This document shows, piece by piece, positions 23,841-32,758 of a stretch of 64,000 bases of DNA (its first letter is position 1; the number at the start of each line of letters is the position of its first letter). The position numbers and the translations under genes were made by a program. The notes under the pieces are model-generated. The model was not told the DNA's origin. It made no database searches and saw only the letters and a list, made by a program, of their open reading frames with translations. Source of the DNA: Lacibacter cauensis (lineage in GTDB: Bacteria > Bacteroidota > Bacteroidia > Chitinophagales > Chitinophagaceae); contig NZ_VLLE01000003.1 of NCBI RefSeq assembly GCF_007830055.1, positions 248,001-312,000 on the forward strand. The letters run 5' to 3'.

Positions 23841-24233
23841 ATGAAAGTACTCCAATTTTTATTGCTTTTCATGTTTGTGGGAGCAATTGCAAAAGCACAA
23901 CCGCCGGCTGATTCAACCAGAGGCAGAGGTCCACGTGTAGACATGTTCAAAGACCTGAACTTAACCAAAGAACAACAGGAAAAAGTAAAGGCCATCCAGG
24001 ACAAACAGCGTACCGAAATGGAAACACTCCGTAACAGCTCTCTCAGCCGTGAAGAACAGCGTACGAAGATGATGGACATGCGTAAAAAGTACAATGAGGA
24101 AATCGAAGCAATTCTTACACCTGAGCAAAAGGAAAAGTACAAAGCCAAACAAAAAGAAATGCAGGAACAGATGCAGCAGCGTAGAAGAGATGGTGGCGGT
24201 GGCCCCGGCGGACAAGGTGGAGGAAATAAATAA
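23841..24233 (+). CDS. Exported Spy/CpxP-like helical protein
   Basis: The 130-residue protein has a signal peptide (to about residue 19, AKA) and a highly charged helical body with LNLTKEQQEKVKAIQDKQ and LTPEQKEKYKAKQ. These resemble the repeated LTxxQ motifs of periplasmic Spy/CpxP-like proteins. The C-terminus is low-complexity (RRRDGGGGPGGQGGGNK). It may be a periplasmic chaperone or metal-stress protein, but this rests on composition. A strong terminator follows. Confidence 0.7.
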   Translation: MKVLQFLLLFMFVGAIAKAQPPADSTRGRGPRVDMFKDLNLTKEQQEKVKAIQDKQRTEMETLRNSSLSREEQRTKMMDMRKKYNEEIEAILTPEQKEKYKAKQKEMQEQMQQRRRDGGGGPGGQGGGNK

Positions 24234-24242
24234 TACTGAAAG

Positions 24243-24266
24243 AACCGGCGAAAGCCGGTTTTTTTT
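24243..24266 (+). terminator. Rho-independent terminator of the Spy-like gene
   Basis: AACCGGC (24243-24249), a GAAA tetraloop and GCCGGTT (24254-24260) are followed by six more T. It is a textbook intrinsic terminator 10 nt past the stop. Confidence 0.92.
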
Positions 24267-24351
24267 ATCGGGTAGCAATTAAGCTTGTTTATCGTTTTGA
24301 AAATTGCCAAACACACACAGCACTGCAAATACAACAGCACTTGCATGTTGC

Positions 24352-24412
24352 AGAGATCCCTCCTTCGTCGGGATGACGAAAACTGCCGTCATGTCGAGGA
24401 ACGAGACATCCC
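24352..24412. repeat. Dispersed-type imperfect inverted repeat
   Basis: The segment AGAGATCCCTCCTTCGTCGG and its continuation GATGACG (24352-24378) and the reversed segment at 24387-24412 form an imperfect inverted repeat around AAAACTGC. The wording resembles short elements scattered through Bacteroidota genomes (from memory). It occupies the 282-nt gap before uvrB; no other feature is seen there. Confidence 0.5.
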
Positions 24413-24515
24413 TAAATACTTAACAGCAATACAAAACGCATGTAGTAAGTTGTTTTTGGTCGCCTGAAGAGTCAAAGATCAACAGGGAAAGCTGTACAGT
24501 CCCTAACTTTACACT

Positions 24516-26552
24516 ATGCCTTTTCAACTTCATTCACCTTATCAGCCCAGCGGCGATCAGCCACAAGCCATTCAGCAACTCACCGAAGGAATTATAAATG
24601 GTGAGAAATACCAAACCTTGTTGGGTGTTACCGGCAGCGGTAAAACATTCACCATGGCCAATGTTATAAAGAATGTACAGCGGCCAACACTGGTACTTAC
24701 GCACAACAAAACATTGGTGGCGCAGTTGTATGGCGAGTTCAAGCAGTTCTTTCCCGATAATGCAGTGGGTTATTTCGTAAGCTATTACGATTACTATCAA
24801 CCCGAAGCCTACATGCCTGTAAGCGGTACGTATATTGAAAAAGATCTGAGCATTAACGAAGAGCTGGACAAACTGCGTTTACAGGCTACAAGCGAACTGT
24901 TAAGCGGTCGAAGAGATATTATTGTGGTAGCGAGTGTAAGTTGTATTTATGGTATGGGTAATCCTACAGATTTTGAAAACGGCATCATCCGTATTCAAAA
25001 GAACCAGGTGCTTTCACGACAAGGCTTTCTGCATTCACTGGTGAACAGTTTGTACACCCGTTCGCAGGGCGATTTCAATAGAGGCAATTTTCGGGTGAAG
25101 GGTGATACGGTGGATATCAATCTGCCGTATGTTGATTTTGGTTACCGCATTACGTTCTTTGGCGATGAGATTGAAGACATTGAAACCATCGATGTAAAAT
25201 CAAGCAAACGCATTGGTAAGGTCGATAATGCAGCCATCTTCCCCGCCAACTTATACATTGCACCGAAGGATATGATGCAGCAGATCATTTACGAAATACA
25301 GGATGAAGCCGCTGCACAGGTAGAATATTTTAAACGTGAAGGAAAATACATTGAAGCACAACGGTTGAAAGAACGCACCGATTATGATCTTGAAATGATT
25401 CGTGAGCTGGGTTATTGCAATGGTATTGAAAACTATTCCCGTTTCTTCGACAGACGTATACCCGGTACCCGTCCCTTCTGTTTGCTCGATTATTTTCCGA
25501 AAGATTATTTGATGATCATTGATGAAAGCCATCAAACCATTCCGCAGGTGAGCGGCATGTATGGTGGCGACAGAAGCCGTAAAATGGTATTGGTGGATTA
25601 TGGTTTCCGTTTGCCGAGTGCGTTAGATAACCGCCCGTTGAATTTTCATGAATTTGAAAGTTTACTCAACCAGGTGGTTTTTGTTAGTGCAACACCCGAT
25701 GATTATGAACTGGAAAAAACAGGTGGTGTGGTGGTAGAGCAAGTGGTTCGTCCAACAGGTTTGTTAGATCCACCTATTGAAATTCGTCCCAGCGTCAACC
25801 AGATTGATGATTTGCTGGATGAAATTGATAAGCGTGTAAAAAAAGGCGATCGTGTATTGGTAACAACACTCACCAAACGCATGGCTGAAGAAATGGATAA
25901 ATACCTTCACCGCATCAACATCAAATCAAAATACATCCACAGTGAAGTAGATACTTTGGAGCGCATCGAAATTTTGCGTGATCTGCGGTTAGGTGTGATT
26001 GATGTATTAGTTGGTGTGAACTTATTGCGTGAAGGATTGGATTTGCCCGAAGTTTCATTGGTGGCTATTCTTGATGCAGATAAAGAAGGTTTTCTGCGGA
26101 ATGAAAAGAGTTTAACACAAACAGCCGGCCGTGCTGCCCGAAATGTGGATGGATTAGTGATTTTTTATGCCGATAAGATGACCGAGAGTATGCGCCGCAC
26201 GATTGAAGAAACCAGCCGACGGAGGGAAAAGCAGATTGCTTATAACATTGAGCATGGCATTACACCTCGAACAGTAACAAAATCCATTGAACAGGTAATG
26301 GGACAAACTGCTGTGCTGGATATTAAAGGCTACGACCCTGCCAAATCGTACGCACTGGCGCCCGATGGGGAGTTGGTAATTGCCGCCGAAGACCAGGAAA
26401 CCTACCAAACCATTCCGCAAATGGAGAAAGCTATTGCACGCACCAAAAAACAAATGGAAAAAGCAGCACGTGACCTCGATTTTATGGAAGCGGCACGCTT
26501 GCGTGATGAAATGTTCCGCCTGCAGAAAGAACTGGATGAAATGAAGAAATAA
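24516..26552 (+). CDS. uvrB: Excinuclease ABC subunit B
   Basis: The 678-residue nucleotide-excision-repair helicase has Walker A GVTGSGKT near residue 37 and the damage-probing beta-hairpin region YYDYYQPEAYMP near 92. VVASVSCIYGMG follows, then helicase motif DESHQT and, later, GRAARNVDG. The C-terminal UVR motif (DFMEAARLRDEMFRLQKEL) binds UvrC. Length is standard. uvrA and uvrC are not in the window. A hairpin at 26562-26587 follows. Confidence 0.98.
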   Translation: MPFQLHSPYQPSGDQPQAIQQLTEGIINGEKYQTLLGVTGSGKTFTMANVIKNVQRPTLVLTHNKTLVAQLYGEFKQFFPDNAVGYFVSYYDYYQPEAYMPVSGTYIEKDLSINEELDKLRLQATSELLSGRRDIIVVASVSCIYGMGNPTDFENGIIRIQKNQVLSRQGFLHSLVNSLYTRSQGDFNRGNFRVKGDTVDINLPYVDFGYRITFFGDEIEDIETIDVKSSKRIGKVDNAAIFPANLYIAPKDMMQQIIYEIQDEAAAQVEYFKREGKYIEAQRLKERTDYDLEMIRELGYCNGIENYSRFFDRRIPGTRPFCLLDYFPKDYLMIIDESHQTIPQVSGMYGGDRSRKMVLVDYGFRLPSALDNRPLNFHEFESLLNQVVFVSATPDDYELEKTGGVVVEQVVRPTGLLDPPIEIRPSVNQIDDLLDEIDKRVKKGDRVLVTTLTKRMAEEMDKYLHRINIKSKYIHSEVDTLERIEILRDLRLGVIDVLVGVNLLREGLDLPEVSLVAILDADKEGFLRNEKSLTQTAGRAARNVDGLVIFYADKMTESMRRTIEETSRRREKQIAYNIEHGITPRTVTKSIEQVMGQTAVLDIKGYDPAKSYALAPDGELVIAAEDQETYQTIPQMEKAIARTKKQMEKAARDLDFMEAARLRDEMFRLQKELDEMKK

Positions 26553-26561
26553 CCGGGAGCC

Positions 26562-26587
26562 CCGTCAGCGGTTACAAACCCTGACGG
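26562..26587 (+). terminator. Hairpin after uvrB
   Basis: CCGTCAG (26562-26568) pairs with CTGACGG (26581-26587) around a 12-base loop, 10 nt past the uvrB stop. No strong T tail follows, so it may be a weak terminator or an RNA-stabilising element of the CGTCAG repeat group. Confidence 0.4.
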
Positions 26588-26605
26588 CGGCTCGTTCTAA
26601 CCGAA

Positions 26606-26652
26606 TCTCGACTCCGCTCGATTCTTTTACCCGTCCTTCGACTGCGCTCAGG
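26606..26652. repeat. Dispersed repeat, TCTCGACTGCGCTCGA type (second copy)
   Basis: TCTCGACTCCGCTCGA (26606-26621) and CCTTCGACTGCGCTCAGG (26635-26652) match the copies at 17663 and 43819 with one or two changes. It lies between uvrB and the ParA gene. Confidence 0.7.
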
Positions 26653-26723
26653 ACTCGATCCCCTTGTTTGTGTAGTTTCCGCATCTTTTCTTAACTTGAT
26701 AGCTGTTCATCAAAAGATCAGCC

Positions 26724-27464
26724 ATGTTCACATTTGCATTATTCAACCTTAAAGGTGGAGTTGGTAAAACAGCCAGTTGTGTAAACTTTGCGTACCTCGC
26801 CGCAAAAGACGGTTACAAAACCTTGTTATGGGATATCGATCCGCAAGGCGCTACTTCATTTTATTACAAAGTAAAGCCCAAACAAAAAGTAGCGATGAAA
26901 GACCTGGTTGGTAAAGATGCCGAACTGGCCGACAGCATCATGGCAACTGAATACGAAAACCTGGATATTATTCCTGCCGATATAACGGCAAAAGCACACG
27001 ATGTAATGATTGATGAAATGCAATCATCCAAGAAACGTTTGTCAACAATATTAAAACAGTTGAAGAACGATTATGATTTTGTATTTATTGATTGTCCTCC
27101 GGGTTTAAGTTCATTAGCAGAAAATATTTTTAATGCAGCAGATATTGTGTTGATGCCGATTATACCAACAACACTATCTGTACGCACTTACAACATGGTA
27201 AAAGATTTTTTTAAAGAGAAAGCAATTGATCAGAAAAAGATGACTTGCTTTTTTACAATGACTGATTTGCGCCGCACCATGCATAACGAAGTGATGGAAG
27301 AATTATATAAAGACAAACGCTTTTTCGAAAACTATATTCCCTACTTAAGTGATGTAGAAAAAATGGGTGTACACAAAGCGCCGCTTGAAGAATTTGCACG
27401 CAGCAGTTACGCTGCACAATGCTATCGTGACCTGTGGGAAGAGATTAAAGAGGGTGTGCTGTAA
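26724..27464 (+). CDS. ParA family ATPase, orphan
   Basis: The 246-residue ATPase has a deviant Walker A, LKGGVGKTASCVNFA (about 9-23), the LLWDIDPQGATS motif with the switch Asp, and FVFIDCPPGLSSL. ParA proteins form ATP-dependent dimers on DNA to position plasmids, chromosomes or protein clusters. No parB-like gene or parS-like repeat is seen beside it, so it more likely positions another cargo or serves an unknown task. The C-terminal region ends in an ALEEFARSSYAAQCY-like stretch typical of the family. Confidence 0.88.
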   Translation: MFTFALFNLKGGVGKTASCVNFAYLAAKDGYKTLLWDIDPQGATSFYYKVKPKQKVAMKDLVGKDAELADSIMATEYENLDIIPADITAKAHDVMIDEMQSSKKRLSTILKQLKNDYDFVFIDCPPGLSSLAENIFNAADIVLMPIIPTTLSVRTYNMVKDFFKEKAIDQKKMTCFFTMTDLRRTMHNEVMEELYKDKRFFENYIPYLSDVEKMGVHKAPLEEFARSSYAAQCYRDLWEEIKEGVL

Positions 27465-27625
27465 TGCAATACTGTAGCGGTTTTCAGCCGACCGTAAAAT
27501 TACCAAAACGGCTCTAAGTACTAACCCCCAATTTTGCAAAATAGCCTGTAAACAGTTGCATATTTCAGAAACTGTTTCTACTTTTGAATTGTCCAATTCA
27601 TTTGAAAAAACTAAATCCAAGTGTC

Positions 27626-27823
27626 ATGAAAAAACCATTGCGTTTCTTCTCATTCGTATTTTTCCTCTTTGCAATTTATTTAAACGTGTTCTACAAAGAA
27701 GATTCTTTCCTGGCACGTGTCGTTGCTGGTAAAACAGAAGTTTCCAAACAACAAACAGCTCAACAGCAAACAAAGGAAGCAAAGCCTTTGGAAAATGAAC
27801 TGGCTGAAAACTCAGCTAAGTAA
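27626..27823 (+). CDS. Small membrane-anchored protein, unknown
   Basis: This 65-residue protein has one hydrophobic segment (about residues 5-19) after MKKPLRF and a polar Gln/Lys/Glu-rich tail. I chose the ATG at 27626; an upstream in-frame start at 27584 would place 14 polar residues before the membrane segment. A terminator at 27942-27974 supports it as a separate transcription unit. The function is unknown. Confidence 0.6.
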   Translation: MKKPLRFFSFVFFLFAIYLNVFYKEDSFLARVVAGKTEVSKQQTAQQQTKEAKPLENELAENSAK

Positions 27824-27881
27824 TTCCGTAGTATATATCGTATAACAAGTATCAATTCGTTAAGCACGTCAACGAACCGGC

Positions 27882-27892
27882 GATCCGTACCC
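27882..27892 (+). repeat. Single GATCCGTACCC word
   Basis: This 11-base word is identical to the core of the repeat cluster at 40762-41160 and stands alone here, upstream of a T-rich run and the terminator. It may be chance or a lone copy of the same element. Confidence 0.35.
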
Positions 27893-27941
27893 TATATTTT
27901 TTTGCTGCCGGTGTTGAATTTTCTCATAATGTAAGTTTTGC

Positions 27942-27974
27942 GGAGGTGGTGTCCACCACCTCCAGTATTTTTTT
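27942..27974 (+). terminator. Rho-independent terminator
   Basis: GGAGGTGG (27942-27949) pairs with CCACCTCC (27956-27963) and is followed by seven T at 27968-27974. It ends the small membrane-protein transcript before polA. Confidence 0.85.
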
Positions 27975-28065
27975 GCTTACATGTCAACCACGTTGAAAAA
28001 ACGGGGCTTTCGTTGTTTATAAAAATTTCTCGTTCTCTCTTTGGTAAGGGTGTTAACTTAGCGCC

Positions 28066-30963
28066 ATGGCCAATGATAAAAAAGTATTTCTGCTCGATGC
28101 ATTTGCACTCATCTTTCGTGCATATTATGCGCTTATCCGTAATCCTCGTAATACATCCAAAGGAAAAAACACCAATGCACAGTTTGGTTTTACCAATGCG
28201 TTAATTGAACTCATTACCAAACAAAAGCCATCGCACATGGCTGTTTGCTTCGATACGGCTGCACCAACAGAACGGCATACCGATTTTGCAGACTACAAAG
28301 CCAACAGACAGGAAGCACCTGAAGATCTGTTGGCTGCTATTCCCGATATTAAGCGCATCATTAAAGGGTTTAATATTCCTGTAATAGAATGTGATGGTTA
28401 CGAAGCAGATGATGTAATTGGTACGTTAAGCAAACAAGGTGAGGCTGCAGGTTACGAAGTGTTTATGGTTACGCCCGATAAAGATTATGGTCAGCTTGTA
28501 ACAGAAAAAGTAAAAATTTATAAACCGGCTTACCAGGGTGGCGATGTAGAAATTATGGGGCCCGAAGAAGTTTGTGCAAAATGGAATATTAAAACTGTTA
28601 GCCAGGTAATTGATATACTGGGTATGATGGGCGATGCGGTAGATAATATTCCGGGTATACCCGGCGTGGGCGAAAAAACAGCAGCCAAACTTTTAGCCGA
28701 ATACGAAACATTGGAAAATGTATTGGCCAATGCTGCAAACATCAAAGGCAAAATGGGCGAAAAGATTGCTGCAGGAAAAGACCTCGCCATTATGAGTAAG
28801 AAACTCGCCACCATTATTACCAATGCACCGGTTGAGTTTCACGAAGAAGATTTCCGTTTAAAAGAATGGAACAAAGAAGAGTTGAAAGATGTGTTTGCTG
28901 AACTTGAATTTAAAACAATCGGCAAACGTATTCTGGGCGACGACTTCAATGTGTTTTCAACTGCACCCGTAGCTGTACAGCGTGATTTGTTTGGTAACGT
29001 GATTGACACAACAATGGGTGAAGTGCGGAAAGATGCAAAAGCTGCAGCGAAAGCAAAACCTGATGCGCAAATTGCAACAGATGAAAACGAAACAGGTGAA
29101 ACAGCAACAACAGAAGAAAACTCTGCTGAGTTCGCAATTGCTTCCAACAACATCAACAATACGGCACACGAATATATTGCTGTAACAACAACAGCTGCTA
29201 TGCAGGAGTTAATTGCCGAGCTGCAGCAACAGACAGAGATTTGTTTCGATACAGAAACAACCGGTATTGATGCGAACGATTGCGAACTGGTGGGCATGAG
29301 TTTTTCGTACCAGCCACACAAAGCATGGTATGTGCCTTGTCCTGCCAACCAGGATGAAACAAAAATAATTCTTGAAGTATTCAAGCCCTTGTTTACTGAT
29401 GAAAGCAAAATATGGATCGGACAGAATATTAAATACGATCTGCTGGTGTTGAAATGGTATGGCGTAGAATTAAAGGGTCAGCTTTTCGATACGATGTTAG
29501 CGCACTATGTTATTGAACCCGATGGTAAACGCAGCATGGATGTATTGAGTGCGCAGCTGTTGCAATACGAGCCGGTGCATATTGAAGAACTGATAGGCAA
29601 GAAAGGAAAAACGCAGGGCAACATGCGTGATGTGGAATTGGAGCAAATCAAAGATTATGCAGCAGAAGATGCCGACATCACTTTGCAAATAAAACATGCA
29701 CTGTTTCCGCAACTGAAAGAGAAAGAAGTAGAGCGTGTGTTTTACGAAGTGGAAAATCCGTTGGTGAAAGTGTTGACGGATATGGAGTTTGAAGGTATAC
29801 GTGTTGATGTTGATTTTTTAAACGATTATTCCAGGCAGTTAGAAAAAGAAGCGAAAGAAGCAGAGGAAAGAGTGTACAGTTCATCGGGATTGAAATTCAA
29901 TCTTGCATCACCGAAGCAATTGGGCGAAGTATTGTTCGATCATTTAAAACTTGATCCGAAAGCCAAGAAAACAAAAACCGGTCAGTATGCAACGGGTGAA
30001 GATGTGTTGCTGAAATTGGCACATACCAGTCCTATTGTTGAAGACATTCTTGCATTTCGTGAATTGACAAAACTCAAATCAACGTATGTGGATGCATTGC
30101 CGCAACTGATCAACCGCAAAACAGGTCGTGTACACACTACCTATGGACAGGCAGTGGCTGTAACCGGTCGCTTGGCAAGTAACAATCCCAACTTACAGAA
30201 CATTCCTGTGCGTACCGAACGTGGACGGGAAATACGCAAAGCATTTGTGCCACGGGATGAAAATCATGTGTTACTGAGTGCCGACTATTCGCAGATTGAA
30301 TTACGTATTGTTGCTGCTATTAGTGGCGATCCTGCGATGTGCGATGCGTTTATTCAGGGCAAGGATATTCATACCGCTACTGCCGCCAAAGTATATAAAG
30401 TAGAAGAAAAAGATGTAACCAAAGAAATGCGTTACAAAGCAAAGAGCGTCAACTTTGGTATCATTTACGGGCAGGGTGCATTTGGCCTCGCCGATAACTT
30501 GGGCATCAGCCGAACAGAAGCAAAAGAAATTATCGATAACTATAAACGGGAGTTTGCAGGCATTCAGAAGTACATGGACGATACAGTGAACTTTGCACGG
30601 GAACATGGGTATGTGCAAACGCTCATGGGCCGTAAACGTTGGTTGCGTGATATTAACTCCAGCAACTTTACAGTGCGTGGTTATGCCGAACGAAATGCCA
30701 TCAACTCACCCATACAAGGAACAGCTGCAGATATGATTAAACTGGCCATGATTAAAACACATGCAGCCTTAAAAAACAGTAAGCTAAAAAGTAAAATGAT
30801 TCTGCAGGTGCATGATGAATTGATCTTTGATGTAGTGAAAGAAGAAGCCAATGAAATGAAGGCATTGATTATTGACTGTATGCAGACAGCTATGCCGCTT
30901 ACAAACGGTGTTCCTGTTATTGCTGAAGCAGGTACAGGTGTTAACTGGTTAGAAGCACATTAG
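28066..30963 (+). CDS. polA: DNA polymerase I
   Basis: The 965-residue enzyme has all three domains. The 5'-3' exonuclease (about 1-300) shows KKVFLLDAFALIFRAYYAL and PGIPGVGEKTA. The 3'-5' exonuclease has FDTETTG near 394 and YAAEDADIT, so proofreading looks intact. The polymerase domain has SADYSQIELR near 738, the O-helix RYKAKSVNFGIIYG and QVHDELIFD near 914. A linker of about 60 residues (near 310-370), rich in Ala, Lys and Glu, separates the first two domains. A truncated haemoglobin gene starts 4 nt after its stop. Confidence 0.98.
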   Translation: MANDKKVFLLDAFALIFRAYYALIRNPRNTSKGKNTNAQFGFTNALIELITKQKPSHMAVCFDTAAPTERHTDFADYKANRQEAPEDLLAAIPDIKRIIKGFNIPVIECDGYEADDVIGTLSKQGEAAGYEVFMVTPDKDYGQLVTEKVKIYKPAYQGGDVEIMGPEEVCAKWNIKTVSQVIDILGMMGDAVDNIPGIPGVGEKTAAKLLAEYETLENVLANAANIKGKMGEKIAAGKDLAIMSKKLATIITNAPVEFHEEDFRLKEWNKEELKDVFAELEFKTIGKRILGDDFNVFSTAPVAVQRDLFGNVIDTTMGEVRKDAKAAAKAKPDAQIATDENETGETATTEENSAEFAIASNNINNTAHEYIAVTTTAAMQELIAELQQQTEICFDTETTGIDANDCELVGMSFSYQPHKAWYVPCPANQDETKIILEVFKPLFTDESKIWIGQNIKYDLLVLKWYGVELKGQLFDTMLAHYVIEPDGKRSMDVLSAQLLQYEPVHIEELIGKKGKTQGNMRDVELEQIKDYAAEDADITLQIKHALFPQLKEKEVERVFYEVENPLVKVLTDMEFEGIRVDVDFLNDYSRQLEKEAKEAEERVYSSSGLKFNLASPKQLGEVLFDHLKLDPKAKKTKTGQYATGEDVLLKLAHTSPIVEDILAFRELTKLKSTYVDALPQLINRKTGRVHTTYGQAVAVTGRLASNNPNLQNIPVRTERGREIRKAFVPRDENHVLLSADYSQIELRIVAAISGDPAMCDAFIQGKDIHTATAAKVYKVEEKDVTKEMRYKAKSVNFGIIYGQGAFGLADNLGISRTEAKEIIDNYKREFAGIQKYMDDTVNFAREHGYVQTLMGRKRWLRDINSSNFTVRGYAERNAINSPIQGTAADMIKLAMIKTHAALKNSKLKSKMILQVHDELIFDVVKEEANEMKALIIDCMQTAMPLTNGVPVIAEAGTGVNWLEAH

Positions 30964-30967
30964 AAAA

Positions 30968-31354
30968 ATGAAACAGGATATCCGTAACAGGGAAGACATT
31001 CGTTTATTAATGGAACGGTTTTACGATAAGCTCCTGGCCGATGAAAGCATCAGCTATTTGTTTACCGATGTAGCGAAGATTAATCTGGATGAACACTTCC
31101 CGGTGTTGGTTGATTTTTGGGATTCAATCCTGTTTCAGGCTGATACCTATCAGAAAAATGCCATGAAGCCGCATGTAGATTTGCATCAGCAATCGCCATT
31201 GCAAGCACATCATTTTAAAACATGGCTCGGCTATTTTATAGCAACAGTAAATGAATTGTTTGAAGGTGAAAAGGCTGAACTGGCAAGACAAAGGGCAACA
31301 AGTATTGCCACGGTCATGCAGATAAAAGTGATTGAAATGAAAAACAAACTATAA
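30968..31354 (+). CDS. Group III truncated haemoglobin
   Basis: The 128-residue protein fits group III truncated haemoglobins: a start DIRNREDIRLLMERFYDKLL, the mid motif LVDFWDSILF and LQAHHFKTWLGYF with the proximal His (near residue 79). These haem proteins bind oxygen or nitric oxide and occur in many Bacteroidota and Proteobacteria; the precise role is unclear. The 4-nt gap suggests co-transcription with polA, although no functional link is known. Confidence 0.88.
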   Translation: MKQDIRNREDIRLLMERFYDKLLADESISYLFTDVAKINLDEHFPVLVDFWDSILFQADTYQKNAMKPHVDLHQQSPLQAHHFKTWLGYFIATVNELFEGEKAELARQRATSIATVMQIKVIEMKNKL

Positions 31355-31392
31355 ATTACTGTATCATCTGTTAACCCGTTGAATGGTTGGTT

Positions 31393-32652
31393 ATGCGTTT
31401 GCTTTTCGTGTATGTTTTGTTGTTCGTAACTGCTGCGTTATCGGCGCAACAGAAAACTATTCACTTCATCAACGGACAGTGGTTTAACGGAAATGGTTTT
31501 ACTGCAGGGGAGTTTTACAGTGTCAACGGCTATCTTACCAAAAGCAAACCAACTGTGGTAGACACGGTTATTGATTTAAAGAATCAATACGTTATTCCAC
31601 CCTATGGCGAAGCACATAACCATTCACCCGAAACAGACCAGGATCTTGATGTGTATATTGAACGTTACCTGGCCGATGGTATCTTCTACATCAAAAATCC
31701 CAACAGTATTCCGTTTGCAACCAATAAAATCAAACACCGCTTAAACAAACCAAACAGCGTGGATGTGTTGTTTGCCAATGGCGGCATAACAGCCAATGGA
31801 GGACATCCGGTAACATTGTATAATTATCTGCTTACAACCACCTATAAAAAAGCATTACCCGGGTGGACTGGAAAAAGCTTCGAAGGTGAAGCTTATTATC
31901 TCATCAACAACAAAGAAGAGCTGGAAAAGAAATGGCCCTTCATCCTTGCACAAAAACCGGGCTTCATTAAATTCTATTTAATTTTTTCGGAAGAGTATAA
32001 AGAGCGAAAAGATGATACTGCCTTTAACGGAAAGAAAGGCATTGATCCTGCTTTGGCTAAAATAATTGTACAGAAGGCACACGCAGCAGGATTGTTGGTA
32101 AGTGCGCATGCAGAAACACCGCATGATTTGGAAGTAGCGTTGAAGGCAGGTGTGGATGAAATAAATCACTTGCCGGGTTACCAGGTGCGTTGGCGGGGCG
32201 GTTACACAGCCGATTATTATAAAATCGATAAAAAACTGGTACGCCTGCTCAAGAAAAAGCGGGTACATGTTGATCCTACTTACTCGTTGTTGAAAACAGA
32301 ACTGAAACCCATGAGCAGTGAGCAGTACCAGGCACAGGTAAATGTACAAATCCATAATCTGCAACTGTTACGTAAGTACAAAGTACCCGTAACAATTGGC
32401 TGCGACAGTTATAACCTTACTGCTAAAATCGAAATGGAATATCTGCATGCGCTGAAAGTTTACAGCGATCTGGAATTATTGAAAATGTGGTGTGAACTGA
32501 CGCCTGCTGCTGTTTTTCCGCAAAGAAAAATTGCAAAATTGCAGGAAGGTTATGAAGCAAGTTTTTTGTTATTAAAGACAGACCCAACTGCAGATTTCAG
32601 TCAACTTTTCAATATTCAGCTCCGGGTAAAGCAGGGAGTGCTTCTTTGGTAA
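31393..32652 (+). CDS. Exported amidohydrolase family protein
   Basis: The 419-residue protein has a signal peptide (MRLLFVYVLLFVTAALSA) and an amidohydrolase fold with PPYGEAHNHS near residue 79 (metal His pair), SAHAETPHDLEVALKAGVDEINHLPG and VTIGCDSY near the end. It likely hydrolyses a C-N or related bond in the periplasm; the substrate is unknown. The start is set at the ATG at 31393 rather than an in-frame TTG 6 nt earlier. It begins 38 nt after the haemoglobin gene. Confidence 0.83.
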   Translation: MRLLFVYVLLFVTAALSAQQKTIHFINGQWFNGNGFTAGEFYSVNGYLTKSKPTVVDTVIDLKNQYVIPPYGEAHNHSPETDQDLDVYIERYLADGIFYIKNPNSIPFATNKIKHRLNKPNSVDVLFANGGITANGGHPVTLYNYLLTTTYKKALPGWTGKSFEGEAYYLINNKEELEKKWPFILAQKPGFIKFYLIFSEEYKERKDDTAFNGKKGIDPALAKIIVQKAHAAGLLVSAHAETPHDLEVALKAGVDEINHLPGYQVRWRGGYTADYYKIDKKLVRLLKKKRVHVDPTYSLLKTELKPMSSEQYQAQVNVQIHNLQLLRKYKVPVTIGCDSYNLTAKIEMEYLHALKVYSDLELLKMWCELTPAAVFPQRKIAKLQEGYEASFLLLKTDPTADFSQLFNIQLRVKQGVLLW

Positions 32653-32758
32653 ATAGTTTTTGTGACAATTTTTTTACAAATCGCAAAAAAGTAATAGCTT
32701 TCACTCTCTTTCTAAATGAATTATACCTGCACAGATTATCATTAATAATACTTAGTAC

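Noticed and set aside
26724-27464. Plasmid partition locus or chromosomal origin region
   Set aside because: No parB, parS-like repeats, dnaA or DnaA boxes were seen nearby.
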